A stretch of 64,000 bases of DNA from Amia ocellicauda (taxonomy: Eukaryota; Chordata; Actinopteri; Amiiformes; Amiidae). A program made the position numbers and the translations under genes. The stretch lies in the NCBI RefSeq assembly GCF_036373705.1, contig NC_089864.1, positions 3,094,501-3,158,500 on the forward strand. Direction: 5' to 3'. Under the pieces are notes generated by a model. It saw only the letters and a program-made list of their open reading frames with translations, made no database searches and had not been told where the DNA came from. Positions 35,737 to 48,600 of the stretch are shown one piece after another. Numbering within the stretch: position 1 is the first letter of the stretch; the number at the start of each line of letters is the position of its first letter.

Positions 35737-37698
35737 GCTTTTAGCACCATCAGCAGGCAGTACTGGTGGAGGGGGGGCACAAGTCTGGGGCCAGTGCATG
35801 GGGTTTGTTTGTTCCTTATTATTGGTATGTCTTTTGCAGGCGGACTACAGTCAGACACAGTGAAATGTGGGAGTGACAGAGCAGAGCAGAGAGAGACAAG
35901 GATAAATCAGACAGATGGACAAAGACAGAGGAACAGGCAGACAGATTTTGAGACAGACAGTAACAGAGACCGTTAGATATAGACTTGAGGCAGCTGCTTA
36001 TATCCAAACAGAGCAGCATTAGGTGGGGACTGATGTCTGCCAGCTGATCACTAGAGGGAGCAGTGAACAGAAGGGCACAGTGTGGGGGTCAGCAGCTCCT
36101 CCCTACCCCAGTTCTGTTGCCCCAATAACCACAGTCTAAAGGCTGGAGAAGCAAGTGTCCGATTGTTCAATTAATTTCCACCTCAGTCAAACCCAATCCA
36201 CTCCAGTTCAGCCAGATCTAGTCAAACGCTGACCAGCCTAGCTCAGCCCAGTCCAGTCTAGCCCAGTCTAACCCAACCCAATCAGGCCATGTTCAGTGAG
36301 GGAACTCTGAACCTGATGAGACAGAAGAGTTTTGAAGGTGTTGGTTCCCAGTGATGTCTAAAGCATTGCGATCAATGAAAGTAATGGAGAGATGTACCCC
36401 CCTCCACCCCTCCACTGCCAGTCAAAGCTGCCTGGAGTTTCCATGCTTGTAAGAGGTCGTGACAGTATGCGCTGTGTCAGGACTTCTTTTAAGGAGGCAC
36501 AGCTGCACTGCAGTGTGACCTCCTGCTTTGGGCCCCTGCTTCATTTTTAAAGTGGTGCTGTTTTGTGTTCAATTTGTAAGTTGTGACCGCCTTAAATAAG
36601 TCATGAAAGGAGCTCCACTGTCATGACTTGTGCAGCAGATGTAAACACAATCCACAGCCATTGTTTTCAATGAACAGAGGAGAGTGTTCCCACTTATACT
36701 CCTACCCGTCTCCTCACATCGTCCTTGGGATGTTTGAACTGGACCGGTTACCTGCACCCTGTCCCCCCCATTCCCGCTCCCCTCTCTCCCTCACCTCTCC
36801 GCGCAGCCGATCGTACATCAGGGCCAACTTCTCCTCCATCTCCCTGTCCCTGCGGCCCCCCGGGGAGGTGGGGGCCGAGGCCTGCAGTCTCAGTTCATTC
36901 CCCCGCCCAGAGCTGTCCCTGAAGCCCAGGAGAAAGGGCTGCACCTCGGGAGAGTGGAAGCAGTAGAACCGGGACCCCCCCATGAAGGGGGCTGGGCAGC
37001 TCTCCTGCCAGAACAGGCTCCTGAACGAATCCCCCACCTTCCCCTCCACCGGCACGGCCGTCACGGTGATGTCGTCCTCCCGCGCTCCGTCGACGGTGGT
37101 GACCGTGCCCACCAGCTGCCGCAGCGACAGCTCCTCCGGCCTGACCGCTCCCGAAGCCAGGAGCTCACCCAGCCCCGCCAGCCCACACAGGGGCACCTCC
37201 ACCAGGGTGCGCTGCCCCTCACACTCCCTGCCCCCCAGGAGCAGGCAGAGGCTGACAGTCTCGTTGGGGTCCAGTCGGGCAAGGGCTTCTCGGCAGGTCT
37301 GAGGTCTGATTGGCTCTCCGCCGCGAGGGTAGGGCTCCAGCTTCAGTTGGTTGGCGGTTTGGTAGCGCAGGCAGGTGGGCGTGGACATGGCCCAGGGCAG
37401 GCTGCTAATTGGGCGAGCATGACTGCTGTACCACCAATCAGGTCTCTGGAGACGAATAAAGAGGGAGACAGGAGGAAGTGTTTCAGTTGCTAAAAGCTTT
37501 TCATATGTAATCACCACATGAGCATTGGCTGGCTGATTGGTTGAAAATATATCACCTTACCTGGGTCAGACTCCACAGCTGGTTTCCCTCCACCCTCGGG
37601 CAACACTGACTGCGCCCACAGCGGACAGCCGGGGCACCCCCTGCCCCAGCTACCACCACCCATCCCCGCAGAGCCACGCCCCTCCGGCAAACAGCCAT
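34451..37698 (-). CDS. C6orf136: C6orf136 homologue (DUF2358 family)
   Basis: Six coding exons on the minus strand with consistent phases: 37698-37561, 37445-36795, 35693-35605, 35523-35323, 34832-34763 and 34606-34451, 434 codons plus stop. The second half matches human C6orf136: MEEKLALMYDRLRGE (human MEEHLSVMYERLRQE), KTHDYSIYSQDMEFIN (human QSHDYSLYSLDVEFIN), LPLHLLLLRFYRRDK, TYDAFSTFY, and a C-terminal LVGALVALGL-like motif (LAGALVALGL). The N-terminal half (residues about 1-245) is less conserved. The start at 37698 gives MAVCRRGVALRGWV, which is arginine-rich and could be a mitochondrial presequence. The family is predicted to be mitochondrial or membrane-associated and its function is unknown. 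Intron 4 begins inside a minisatellite that repeats the exon-4 donor. In human MHC the gene lies between ATAT1 and DHX16. Confidence 0.92.
34976..35338 (-). repeat. Minisatellite containing repeated splice-donor sequence
   Basis: About nine units of 34-38 bp plus two diverged ones, core GTATGACAGTAGAGGCAGTG and CGTACCTGTACAGC on the plus strand. On the minus strand each unit reads CTGTACAG/GTACGC or GTACAC, the same sequence as the exon-4 donor of C6orf136 at 35323. Confidence 0.93.
35698..35732 (+). repeat. (CAGA)n microsatellite
   Basis: A perfect ACAG tetranucleotide run directly upstream (minus-strand sense) of the C6orf136 exon-3 acceptor, so it overlaps the polypyrimidine tract region. 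On the minus strand it reads (TCTG)n. Confidence 0.95.
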
Positions 37699-37699
37699 T

Positions 37700-38280
37700 C
37701 GGCCCAGGTAGAGAAGAGGCGGGGGGGCGGGGTTATCCTAGCCACAGGATTCTTCCCAGCAGCTGTCAATCAAGAGCTGGTCATGCCACTCTGTGAACTT
37801 CAGAGGAAGGGTCTCCCTCGCTGTGGACTGAACTGCACAGAGGAGAGGGGATGGCACGCTCTATCCCCTCTCCCTCCTCCTCCTCTCCCCCAGGTGTGGT
37901 GCTGGTCTCGTGTGGATGTGTGGTGGTCAGGCAGGGAAAGGGGTGGCAGCAATTAAATTAACTCCTTCTTCCTTCTTCTCTCCTTAACTTCCCAGATACC
38001 GAAGTGATCTGAAAAAAACAAAGAGAAAGATTAACCCTGCTCTGGTACCATGAAAAAAGTTACATTGACAGTACCATTGGGGTGGGGTCACAGAGACCCC
38101 ATGGTACCACAGCAGGGATAAATATGATGGCACTCTTAAACAAAGAGCCAATTTGTTTATTTGCCTGTGTTATTATTTAGAATATATTTTATATTCTGTA
38201 TTTGTCTGTTACGAATTTAAATTAATTGTACTGTATTTTAAGAAAGAAAGCTTTAAGTACTTTCCATGGCTTGTACCTTA
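37700..38280. other. 5' flank of C6orf136
   Basis: GC-rich close to the start codon and AT-rich further right. No separate gene is recognised. Presumed promoter side of C6orf136. Confidence 0.4.
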
Positions 38281-38282
38281 TA

Positions 38283-39503
38283 CACTCACCTAAAGGATTA
38301 TTAGGAACACCATACTAATACTGTGTTTGACCCCCTTTCGCCTTCAGAACTGCCTTAATTCTACGTGGCATTGATTCAACAAGGTGCTGAAAGCATTCTT
38401 TAGAAATGTTGGCCCATATTGATAGGATAGCATCTTGCAGTTGATGGAGATTTGTGGGATGCACATCCAGGGCACGAAGCTCCCGTTCCACCACATCCCA
38501 AAGATGCTCTATTGGGTTGAGATCTGGTGACTGTGGGGGCCAGTTTAGTACAGTGAACTCATTGTCATGTTCAAGAAACCAATTTGAAATGATTCGACCT
38601 TTGTGACATGCTGCATTATCCTGCTGGAAGTAGCCATCAGAGGATGGGTACATGGTGGTCATAAAGGGATGGACATGGTCAGAAACAATGCTCAGGTAGG
38701 CCGTGGCATTTAAACGATGCCCAATTGGCACTAAGGGTCCTAAAGTGTGCCAAGAAAACATCCCCCACACCATTACACCACCACCACCAGCCTGCACAGT
38801 GGTAACAAGGCATGATGGATCCATGTTCTCATTCTGTTTACGCCAAATTCTGACTCTACCATCTGAATGTCTCAACAGAAATCGAGACTCATCAGACCAG
38901 GCAACATTTTTCCAGTCTTCAACTGTCCAATTTTGGTGAGCTTGTGCAAATTGTAGCCTCTTTTTCCTATTTGTAGTGGAGATGAGTGGTACCCGGTGGG
39001 GTCTTCTGCTGTTGTAGCCCATCCGCCTCAAGGTTGTACGTCTTGTGGCTTCACAAATGCTTTGCTGCATACCTCGGTTGTAACGAGTGGTTATTTCAGT
39101 CAAAGTTGCTCTTCTATCAGCTTGAATCAGTCGGCCCATTCTCCTCTGACCTCTAGCATCAACATGGTATTTCCGCCCACAGGACTGCCGCATACTGGAT
39201 GTTTTTCCCTTTTCACACCATTCTTTGTAAACCCTAGAAATGGTTGTGCGTGAAAATCCCAGTAACTGAGCAGATTGTGAAATACTCAGACCGGCCCGTA
39301 TGGCACCAACAACCATGCCACGCTCAAAATTGCTTAAATCACCTTTCTTTCCCATTCAGACATTCAGTTTGGAGTTCAGGAGATTGTCTTGACCAAGACC
39401 ACACCCCTAAATGCATTGAAGCAACTGCCATGTGATTGGTTGGTTAGATAATTGCATTACTGAGAAATTGAACAGGTGTTCCTAATAATCCTTTAGGTGA
39501 GTG
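38283..39503 (-). mobile_element. Tc1/mariner DD36E-type element, apparently intact
   Basis: A 1221-bp element with about 29-bp TIRs (CACTCACCTAAAGGATTATT...) in a TA context. One uninterrupted minus-strand transposase covers most of it. It is the sister of the decayed copy at 44-1266, from which it differs by few substitutions, so both inserted recently by host standards. The retention of TIRs and frame suggests this copy could be mobilisable if expressed. That is inference. Confidence 0.95.
38315..39355 (-). CDS. Tc1/mariner transposase, DD36E type, 346 aa
   Basis: A DNA transposase that cuts at TIRs and inserts at TA. The N-terminal HTH region (residues about 1-60, SISQSAQLLGFSRTTISRVY) is followed by a second HTH/GRPR-like linker and the catalytic core. 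WSDES carries the first Asp, QQDNAACHKG the second, and [11 protein letters not shown] the Glu. Counting residues between the second Asp and the Glu gives 36, which is the spacing reported for the Incomer group of Tc1/mariner and not DD34E. Length is normal for the superfamily. It has its own start and no stop until the C-terminal GGQTQY. Confidence 0.93.
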   Translation of the reverse strand: MGKKGDLSNFERGMVVGAIRAGLSISQSAQLLGFSRTTISRVYKEWCEKGKTSSMRQSCGRKYHVDARGQRRMGRLIQADRRATLTEITTRYNRGMQQSICEATRRTTLRRMGYNSRRPHRVPLISTTNRKKRLQFAQAHQNWTVEDWKNVAWSDESRFLLRHSDGRVRIWRKQNENMDPSCLVTTVQAGGGGVMVWGMFSWHTLGPLVPIGHRLNATAYLSIVSDHVHPFMTTMYPSSDGYFQQDNAACHKGRIISNWFLEHDNEFTVLNWPPQSPDLNPIEHLWDVVERELRALDVHPTNLHQLQDAILSIWANISKECFQHLVESMPRRIKAVLKAKGGQTQY

Positions 39504-39509
39504 TATATG

Positions 39510-41270
39510 TATATATTTAAATTAACTGTCACTTATATTCAGTTAGTTTAGCTATGGAGCCTTGCGGTTCAACTGCTTCCTTAATTTATTAAATCACTTT
39601 CTTCTTATTAAGATCAAAAACCTGTAAATACTTATCTGTGGAATAAATGCTGTATTTCTTTGATGGAGTCTGTGTGGATAGCCCAAGCTAAACCTACTTT
39701 GCTGCTACAGCCCCCTTGGCATGCAATCAAGCACTATTAATTACGCTTATGCTTACAATTATTATTATTATCCATTTAAAATAATAAAATGCATCATTTT
39801 TAAACAGCCCAAGCATTCATTAAAGCCTGTGGTAAAATACAGAACTCTCCCTGTCTCTCGGTGCCTTTGTCCCTCTATCACACACACAGTAATTACCCTA
39901 ACCAGAAGGATCACCCTTTCAATGACAGTCAACACACGGGCTACACAGTCTGCCTGCCCCCAGACCGCCTGACACAGCCGGTGTGTCAGAGAGGAGTCTG
40001 CACACCCGGCGATTATACAACCTGATATACAGCACCCTGCAGCGCAAGTCAACCTCGGACTCTCTCTCTTACACTGACACACACGCCTGCAATGGCCACT
40101 GCAATACACTCCTGCATACAGACGTGAGGGAGACACAGTTCAAGCATATAAACAAGTACGTACCCGAGATGTGTACAGCCGCTAATTTCCTTATGTGTCA
40201 GACGTGTGTAGTGTTCAGCGGCCTGAACGTATTTGCAAACTTAATGATCAGCGGGCTAATCAATTAGAAGTTGAGGTTTAGGATATGACCGTTGTGTTTC
40301 AGGTTAAAATAAATGCACATATAAAACGCTGTAAACCCGCTGTGCCTCGCTATAAAATGTGACACTGCTCACTTCCTTTGCCCTTGTCGGCTCTGCCGCA
40401 GTGCGCAGGCGTCTGGATGTTTCCAGAAAGCCACGCCCCCTCCCCGCCCGCACAACAGCTAAGCGCTGATTGGCTGTAATTGGGCGCGCCTATGACGCAT
40501 GTGGTGTTGCTTCTGGGTGCTGTAGTTTTTATTATTTGCACAGTTGTTTTTGTTTTATGTTTGTTTGTAAGGATTGCCCTGGTGCATAAATAGTGCAAGG
40601 CTAAAAAGTGTTAAGTCTCACATCTTAGTGAGCCTCCTCAATAGTAGGGATTACGAAATTTGCCGGTCTGTGGAAATTAAAGTCTACCTAATGAATAATA
40701 GTATCAGAAGACATTTTTCTGCCTATGACAGTAGTTTCTGGATGCGATAAAACTGAATATGTATTATTTGTATTGTAGTATTCAGGTTAATATCAGCAAT
40801 AGCTTGTTGAATTGAAATTGAAATAGTAACAGTGTAATTTAAGTTAGGAATAGTATGCACCAGTAAAGTAAAAGGAAGTAGGTTAGCAGCTGTAGAATAA
40901 TAGAAGGTGTGTTCATGTTCATGATAGTATGTATGTCAGTTAGTAAGAGCATATGTATTATTATTGCTGGTTATGTAATTGAAAGAGCTCCCAAGCTATA
41001 ACCCGTTAATAATATGTAAATTCCAGCCCAGTGAGGAAAACACAGTTAAGATGTGATACATTTATTTTGTTGCAAATTACACTTTTTGGTCCCTGTGGCA
41101 CTATGGATAATGTCTTACTGAATGGGTGGGGTTTAGGAAAACATTTACACACAGGCGGGGATATGGTGCAAAATGATGCATTTTACAGACAGTGCACATG
41201 GTGATTCAAATAAAAAAGAATCAAAACCCACCACCCCACCTCTCCCAACCAACAGGATGTGCTGACTTCT
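39510..41270. other. Spacer with a promoter-like GC block at 40380-40510
   Basis: Mostly AT-rich. Within it, 40380-40510 is GC-rich with CCACGCCCC (GC-box type), GATTGG (CCAAT box, inverted) and GGGCGCGCC, resembling a housekeeping promoter. No transcript could be assigned to it. Confidence 0.4.
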
Positions 41271-41284
41271 TGTTTTCTGCAGGA

Positions 41285-41630
41285 GCCGGGCCAATCAGAG
41301 GAGTCAAGTCTTCAAAATCATGAAAGGCATCGACTACATCAAACCAGAGGAGCTTTTCCAGATCAGCAGGGACACACGCACCCGGGGACACAAATGGAAA
41401 TTGGGCTTCAAGGCATTCAAGACAGAAAACAGGAGACACTTCTTAACACAGAGAGGCATCACAATCTGAACAAACTCCCCAACGATGTGGCTGAAGCAAC
41501 AATTTGGGAACATTTAATCTAAGACTGGACAGGATCCTTGGATCACTCAGTTATTAATGGACACCAAACGAGCACGATTGGTTGAATGGCCTCCTCTCGT
41601 TTGTAAACTTTCTTATGTTTCTTATAAAGC
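41285..41630 (+). repeat. CR1-like LINE 3' end
   Basis: The plus-strand translation [20 protein letters not shown] is followed by a degenerate RT tail ([16 protein letters not shown]) and the 3' UTR GAATGGCCTCCTCTCGTTTG with a TTTCTTATGT-type end. Strongly 5'-truncated. Framed by a 31-bp inverted repeat (41275-41305 and 41685-41715). Confidence 0.75.
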
Positions 41631-41719
41631 TGATCTAGACGTCTTGGGGGATTAATCAACTTTGGGTAGGCACCTGACTCACAGGACTCCTCTGATTGGC
41701 CCAGCTCCTGCAGAAATAC

Positions 41720-42425
41720 TGTTTTATTGTTTGGAGTATTTTACATTTAACAAATAAAAACAATTCAAATTTTTTAATACTTATGATTAAAAACTTTTTT
41801 TAAATCAATTCTTAAAATCACTTAAAATTTTTAAAATCTTTGTGATTTAACAAAAAACGAAAAAAACTTAACTTTAAATAAACAAGTGCACAAAACAACA
41901 AAACAAACGTGATTAAAGCAAAACTGCTAACCAACATAAAAGTCAAATACATTGATAATAACTGAAAATGCACTGGACAAAATAAAAAAACAATTAAAAA
42001 GGTAAAAATAAAAAACAAACAAAAAGTTCCAATGCATTTAAAATTAAATCCAAAACGGACAATGTATTTGACAAAAGAATAGAACAAAACTAAACCAAAA
42101 AACCCCTAAACAATTAGTCTTTTAAAAACAACTAAATCTTTAAAAACAGTTAAAATTCATTTTTAAAAGTCATTTTAAAAGCAATCATTCATAAGCTCCT
42201 GCAGAAAGACTGGAAACCAGTACACCCTGGAGTTCTGGGTGGTCATTTTGTGTCCCACTGCAGCCCTATCCTATATATTCACATATTATAATGGGATTAT
42301 GGTGTAAAAACAGCTTAATTACTCTTGGGGCTATTTACATATACTTATACTATCATACATACTATCATGACATTTAGAACACTTGCTATTACACTAAACT
42401 ACTAATTAGTATACTACTGACTGTA
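41720..42425. other. A/T-rich low-complexity spacer
   Basis: Long runs rich in AAAAC and TTTAAAA phrases. No gene seen. Confidence 0.6.
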
Positions 42426-42429
42426 ATAC

Positions 42430-42785
42430 TATAGGGTAACGGGCGCTCTTTGATGACGATGCCTGTGAACCCGTGGACTGGGCGCTTGAGTTTTGCGAAA
42501 GTACCCAACATGGCCAGGGCGGCGCTGTCGTGACGTTCAAAGCCCTTTTCTATTGAGCCCGAGTGACGCACTACGTCCCAACGTAAAGTGACGTCAGCGG
42601 TCCTGCGTCTGCCGGCGAGCCAGCTTGGGCCGCATGTGAAGCACAGAGAGACGGGAGAGCCGGGGAGCAGGGCTGCTGCTACACTACACACATTTAGTTT
42701 TGTATTCCCATATTTTAACCCTAGAAAGGCCTTGTATTCCTCCAGACGACCGCAGTCTCGGATATATCCTTTAGGAGTGCCAAAG
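42430..42785 (+). promoter_or_regulatory. ABCF1 promoter and 5' UTR
   Basis: A GC-rich segment immediately upstream of the ABCF1 start codon, with a consensus CRE TGACGTCA at 42589-42596, a related GTGACGCA nearby and an AACATGGCC (YY1-like) motif at about 42507. There is no TATA box. This fits a housekeeping promoter. Confidence 0.65.
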
Positions 42786-45623
42786 ATGCCCAAGAAAGCG
42801 AAGGAAGTGGCGGAATGGCAGGACGGAGAAGCCAAGGCGCAAGCTGGTGAGATCCACATTATGTGAAAATGACAGTTAGAGAAAGAAGAGGGATGTGTGG
42901 TGTTTGTTCTCTCATGAGTGATATTGGTCATTATTAAAGGAGACATGCGTTATATACGTCCGATAACGATACATTGTGTCGGCAGTTAACGTACAAAGCA
43001 TGAGTGAAACAATGTCCACTCTCTCAGGGGGAATCTGATGACGGGTACTTTTGAATGATGTAACAGGCCGTCACATCTCTAGTGTCCCAGTTGCTCGTCT
43101 TTGCCATTGACTGCAGATTGTCCACTAAAATGTATGATCTATTGGCTCAGCCCGGGGGGTTAAGGGCGAACAGAAGGGAGAGTAGGAGCACACTGGTGTG
43201 CAGCAAACTGGCCAGCCCGGGGTCATTCAGAAACAGACTAGTGATGCTCAACTGATGTAATGTAGCTATCAGGTGCAACCCCACTTGTAACGTTTCTCTA
43301 TTATTAATATTATTATATTGATTTGCAGCAGTAGTGTTCCCCTGTAGGATCTTTATCTAGTTTTGACGTTATAGTGTAGTATTGTGCAGCACAATACATA
43401 AAGTATATTACACAGTCTGCAGTATATGACAGTACAGTATATTATAGTGCAATGGTATATTAAAGTATAGTACAGTGCATTTGTCTGAAATACTTGTAAG
43501 TTTATTTGTAGATAATGATGTATCACAAGCATTTCAAAGAAACTTGCAACTAACTATGCAATGATATGAATGCACTGTGACACGTTATTTGTCCATATGT
43601 TTGTCACATATCCCGTCCTTGGTTGTATGTGACACTTTTTAGTCCAGTATGACTTTTTATACTACTACTTAGTTTAAGCTCTACTTGATGCAACTGGCTA
43701 GGTGAACTATTGCTTAATTGGTGGTAATTGTGCTATTAACCATATATATATATATATATATATATAATGTATAATGATGGGTTATATAATTCTTCTTTTT
43801 TTTTTAAGATAAAGTGGTGAAGAAGAGCAAGAAAGACAAGATGGGGAAGAAATCAGTAAGCCGTTCATTTGTGTTTTATTAGTCCTCTGGGTTTTGAGCT
43901 CACACCTCGCTGCTGACCTGTGTGGAGCCACCCTGCCATGGGCTGGGAGTCATGTCTCTGATCCTCTGATTGGCCGGGTTATCCGTCTGATCCTGTGATG
44001 TGCTCTCTCTCTCCCGCAGTTCTTTAAGGAGCTGGCCGCCGATGACAAACAGGAGAAGGAGGAGGAGCCTGTTGTCAAGGAGGGGCGAGGCAAGCAGGTG
44101 CTGTGCTGGGAGCGGGGGGAGGGGCTTGTTAAAGCGGGGCAGGTAGAATTTGATCAGTGGGAGGGGCTTGTCAGAAAATCAAATTGACTTTTAAGAAAGT
44201 AAATGATAGACAGATGGATTCACTTGCAGCGCAGCCTGGGGTCCATTGTGATCAGTGCAATCCCTGAGCTTTTGCTACACTGTACAGCAGTCTGACGATT
44301 TGTTCTCTCTCTGTTTGTCTCCTTGCTGTGTCTCCATCCTTTCTTCAGCCCCAGAAGAAGAAGAAAGACAAGAAGAAAGGCAGGGGAGGAGAGGGGGGTG
44401 ACAAGGAGGAGGAGGAGGATGTGATGGAGAAGTTGAAGAAGCTGTCCGTGCAGCCCAGCGACGAAGACGAGGAGGAGGAAGGTGGGGATCTGGACCCGGC
44501 TGGGCGGCGTCCATTGTGTGGTCTGCTGTGGGCTTCTGAGCGTCTCTCATCCTGCACTGATCCATGTCTCTCTTGTGTCTTTCAGTCATCAAGCCGGTGG
44601 CCAAAGGAGGCAAGAAGAACAGGGTAAGGGACGAACGGGGGTGATGTGCTCTGGGTTCCCATTTGATTTCAGATTTGCAAGTGATCCAGATTTTGCAGGA
44701 ATGCCAGCCTTTGAAGCTTGGTGTCCTTGTGTGTTTCTGTCTGTCTTCAGGGGGGCAATCTGTTTGCGGCGCTGAGCCAGGGGCAGAGTGACGAGGAGGA
44801 TGAAGAGGAGGAGGACGAGGAGGACGAAGAGGAGCAGAAGCCCAAAAAGATCCACAACAAGGTGGACAAGAACCGCAAGAACAAGGTGCATTTGTCCACC
44901 CTCACTCTCGGTTCAGTCACGGCCTGCTGTTGCTTCGTCCCCTGTGACATCGCCAACCTGACCAGTGTCTCGGTCCTGTGGCATCAGTCATCATGTCTCC
45001 CTTTCTCCTTGTGTGTGTCTCTCTCTCTCTCGGTCTGTCTCTATGCATCTGTGTCTCTCATTTTCCTTCCTCCTCCAATTCTCATTGCTGTCTGTGTCCT
45101 TCAGCGACCGTGTTGTGGTCGTCAGGGGGTATTGCGTGTTGCGTGTCGCCTGGTGTTGCGTTCTCGCGTGTTCGTTTCCATTGCATGCCTCTGTGTCGTG
45201 CTTTTAACTGCAGTGTTGTGTGGCGCTTCCTCATCACATCGGAGAGCTGTGTTCATGCGTGTGTGTCTGCATGTGCATGCATCTGCCTGTGCTGAAACAT
45301 TTGCAGATAAAAATTAATCACCTTCAAGAGCAGAACTTCTCAGCCTTTGCTAAGAAAAAAACAAAGCATTTCCATGCTGAAAAGACAATGGACGCGTGTG
45401 TGTGTGTGTTCGTGATCCAGGCGCTCTCTGACAATGAGGGAGAGGAGGAGGAGGAGGAGGGAGCAGGGAAGAAGGGAAAGAAAGGGAAGAAGAATGACAA
45501 ACCCAAGAGTAGGAAGAGCAAGGTGGGTTAGAACATGCGTGTCCTCAACGTCTCTGTGCGTCTTTCTCTCTAGCTGTACATCTGTCTCTCACTACCTCTC
45601 TCTTGTGCTACCCCTCTCCCTCA

Positions 45624-45660
<37 letters not shown>

Positions 45661-48600
45661 AGTCTTTGTGCGTCTCAGTCATTGTATCTCTTGCTGTCTC
45701 TGTCAGTGTCTCTCTTAAATTCAAAATTCAAAACGAGCTTTATTGGCATGACACGTTTACACAAGTATTGCTAAAGCAATTGGGTACATTGAAATTAAAT
45801 ACAATGATGTTGTACAAATAATACAAATATAAAATATCAGGTTATTTACATAGTACATCAATCACGTAAATTATATGTACAGTGTTGGTGGTGAGGAGAC
45901 ATGGTTGCAGTTCTCTGGCCGTGTGGCAGGCTGTGCAGTACTGCTGCGATCACAGCGCAGTCTCTGTGCCCCCAGCCCCCTTCTGAGCCGCGCCTCTGTG
46001 CTGAGCTGGGGGAAGTCAGGGACTCTGCTGCTGAATCTGGGGAAGAAGGCGTCTCTGACCTGTGTGTATTTGGAGCAGGTCAGGGTGAAGTGCGCCTCTG
46101 TCTCTACCTCCCCAGACCCACACTGTCTGCACCGTCCGGTCTCCACCTCCAGGCTGTGATCGCGGAGTCTGTACCTGGTCAAAGTCTGTCTCTGCTTGGG
46201 GTGTGTGACTTGTGTCAAGTAGTCTGCTGGGGTGTATCCTCTGTCCAGGGCCCTGTAGCACTCCAGTGGTGGCTGTCTCCTGCCTCAGCTGCTCAGCAGC
46301 TCTGTGCTGTCGGTGTGGCTCTGTGTGTGGCTCTGGGCACAGAGCCTCAGGGCCAGCTGGCCGAGGGTGTCTGTGTGGGGGGTGTGTTCCTGCTGTCGCA
46401 GGGTGCTGTGCTGGTGGGTCTCTGGGCTGCTGTGTTTCAGGTGCAGCCAGTATTTCAGGGTTCTCTTCTCTTCTGCACTGCACAGCCCAGAGGCAGGGGC
46501 CCCAGTTTGGCTCGGCAGTCATTGTTGGGGCTGCTCCTGTGCGGCTTCAGCACGTTCCTGCAGAACTCGGCATGCAGGGCTTCTGTCGGGCTCTTCTCCC
46601 ATTTGTGGAAGTCGGTGCTGATAACCGGGCCCCAGACCTCACTGCCATACAGCAGGATGGGCAGGATCACGCTGTCAAAGAGCTTCGTCCACAGCAGCAC
46701 CGAGGTTCAGGGAGCTGATCCTCTTCCTGATGGTGTGGTACGCCCTGCATGCTTTGTCACAGGGGTCTTGACAGTGAGGGAGAAGTTGCCTGAGGAGTTT
46801 ATTAGCAGGCCCAGGTAGGTGTAGCTGGCTGTGTGCTCTATTTTGGTGCTGTTTAGGGTGAAATTGTAAGTTCTGCTTTGGATCTTGGCTTTCTTCTGGA
46901 AGATTATGACTTTTGTTTTGTCCATGTTGACCTCCAGGGCCCAGGCAATACAGTAGCGCTGCAGTGTGTCAGCAGGGTGGGGACACAGACTGTAGCTTTG
47001 CCTCTCTCTGCCAGGTGTCCACCTTCACGTTGATCTTGCTGCCTGTGTACATGGATTTGATCACATTGTATGCCCTCCCCCCGATGTTGCTCTGCAGGAG
47101 CTTCAGATACAGGCCGGGGTTGCCAGATTGAGTCGGGGAAGCAGCCCGAGGTCAGGATTAGATTGAACAGCTGTACCAGGCGGTGTTGCTGTATTTCAGC
47201 ATCTCGTTTGGGATGCTGTCCTGAACGCAGGATTTCCTGGGCTTGACCTCCTGCAGTGTGATGGCTGAGTCCAGGGCAACTGTGTGTCTTTAATCACTCT
47301 CTCCAGTGTTTTTAGCTCCTGAAGGATTTCGGTTTGCTATGGGCTTAGGTCTTCGTCTGGGATTGGCTGGTATAGTGATTCAAAGTAGTTTTTCCGGATG
47401 TTTCCATTTTGGATCCCCAGCTGTTTGTCGTGTTTGTTTGGGTTCAGATTGTGCCAAAGATCCCAGAAAGTGTTCTTTAGTTATAATAATAATAATAATA
47501 ATAGAAACTGTTGTACCACTTCACCATCTTAATAAAAATAATATGAAACTTTCTACATGCGTTTGCATTGCTTTCCAATTTATTAAAATGTAAACAAACT
47601 TCACACTCCTCCATGTCTGTCTGTGTTTCTGATGCACATTTCTTGCCGCATCCGGCACGTGTGGAAGAACCGGGGAGAACGTAAAGCGTCCTAATGACGA
47701 AAAATATTGCCGTAAAGAGTGGGATTTGTGACACAACGAAATAAACGATGGAGCATAATATGAAATGATAGACGTTTTTCTATCGTCGATATATATCGTC
47801 ATATTGCACAGCCCTACCTAGGATTGTAGCCATGCCTGTTACGCAACCCTAAACTCAAACTGGGCGCAGAAATGTGTGTGACACTGTGGCCTGGACACAG
47901 ACTAGAAGAAGGGCGAAGTAGGAAGGGGTGTGTTTTACTACTTGTTCCTCCTCTCCACTCCACGCAGGAGGCATCCGAGGAAGAGGAGGAGGAGAAGAAG
48001 GATGAGGATGAGAAGATGAAAAAGAAAGGGAAGAATGAGAAAGTGACCGCCAAGCCACAGAAGGTGAGCGGGGTGGGGGCGACAGGAAATATGTCAATCA
48101 TATTTATAGCTGTTAAGCTGTGGGTCAGGGGTCAGGGGATCATCAGTAGCCTTCAGCGCTGGGAGGAAGTGGGGCTTTGGCAGAGGTACAGGGTGGGGCG
48201 TACTTTCTTTCTCTCTCTCCGTCTGCCTCTCTGCCCATCAGTACAGGGAGCTTGCTTACACACTCTCTCTCCTGCTCTTTTGCTCTTTCCTCTCTCCCTC
48301 TACCTCCCTATCGCTCGCGCTTCATCTTGGTCTCTCAGCCACCCTCCGAGGCAGAGGAGGACGAGGAGGAGGAGGAGGTGGTGGTGGTGGGGAAGGAGGA
48401 GGAGGAGGAAGAGGAGAAAGAGAAGCCAAAAGAGAAGAAGAAGAGGAAAGGCAAGAAGAATGACAAAGGGGCCGTGGCACAGCCGCAGCCGCCGCAGCAG
48501 CCGAAGGTGAGGAAGTGGGGCCAGTGATGCGCTGGTCAGCCCCGTCTCTGTCTGCCTGTCTCTGCTCAGTCACTTCCTCAGTCCCTGCTTGCGTTCGTCT

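Noticed and set aside
45901-46818. Plus-strand ORF of 305 codons in ABCF1 intron 7
   Set aside because: It is the antisense of a LINE reverse-transcriptase tail, whose minus-strand translation gives the recognisable motifs.
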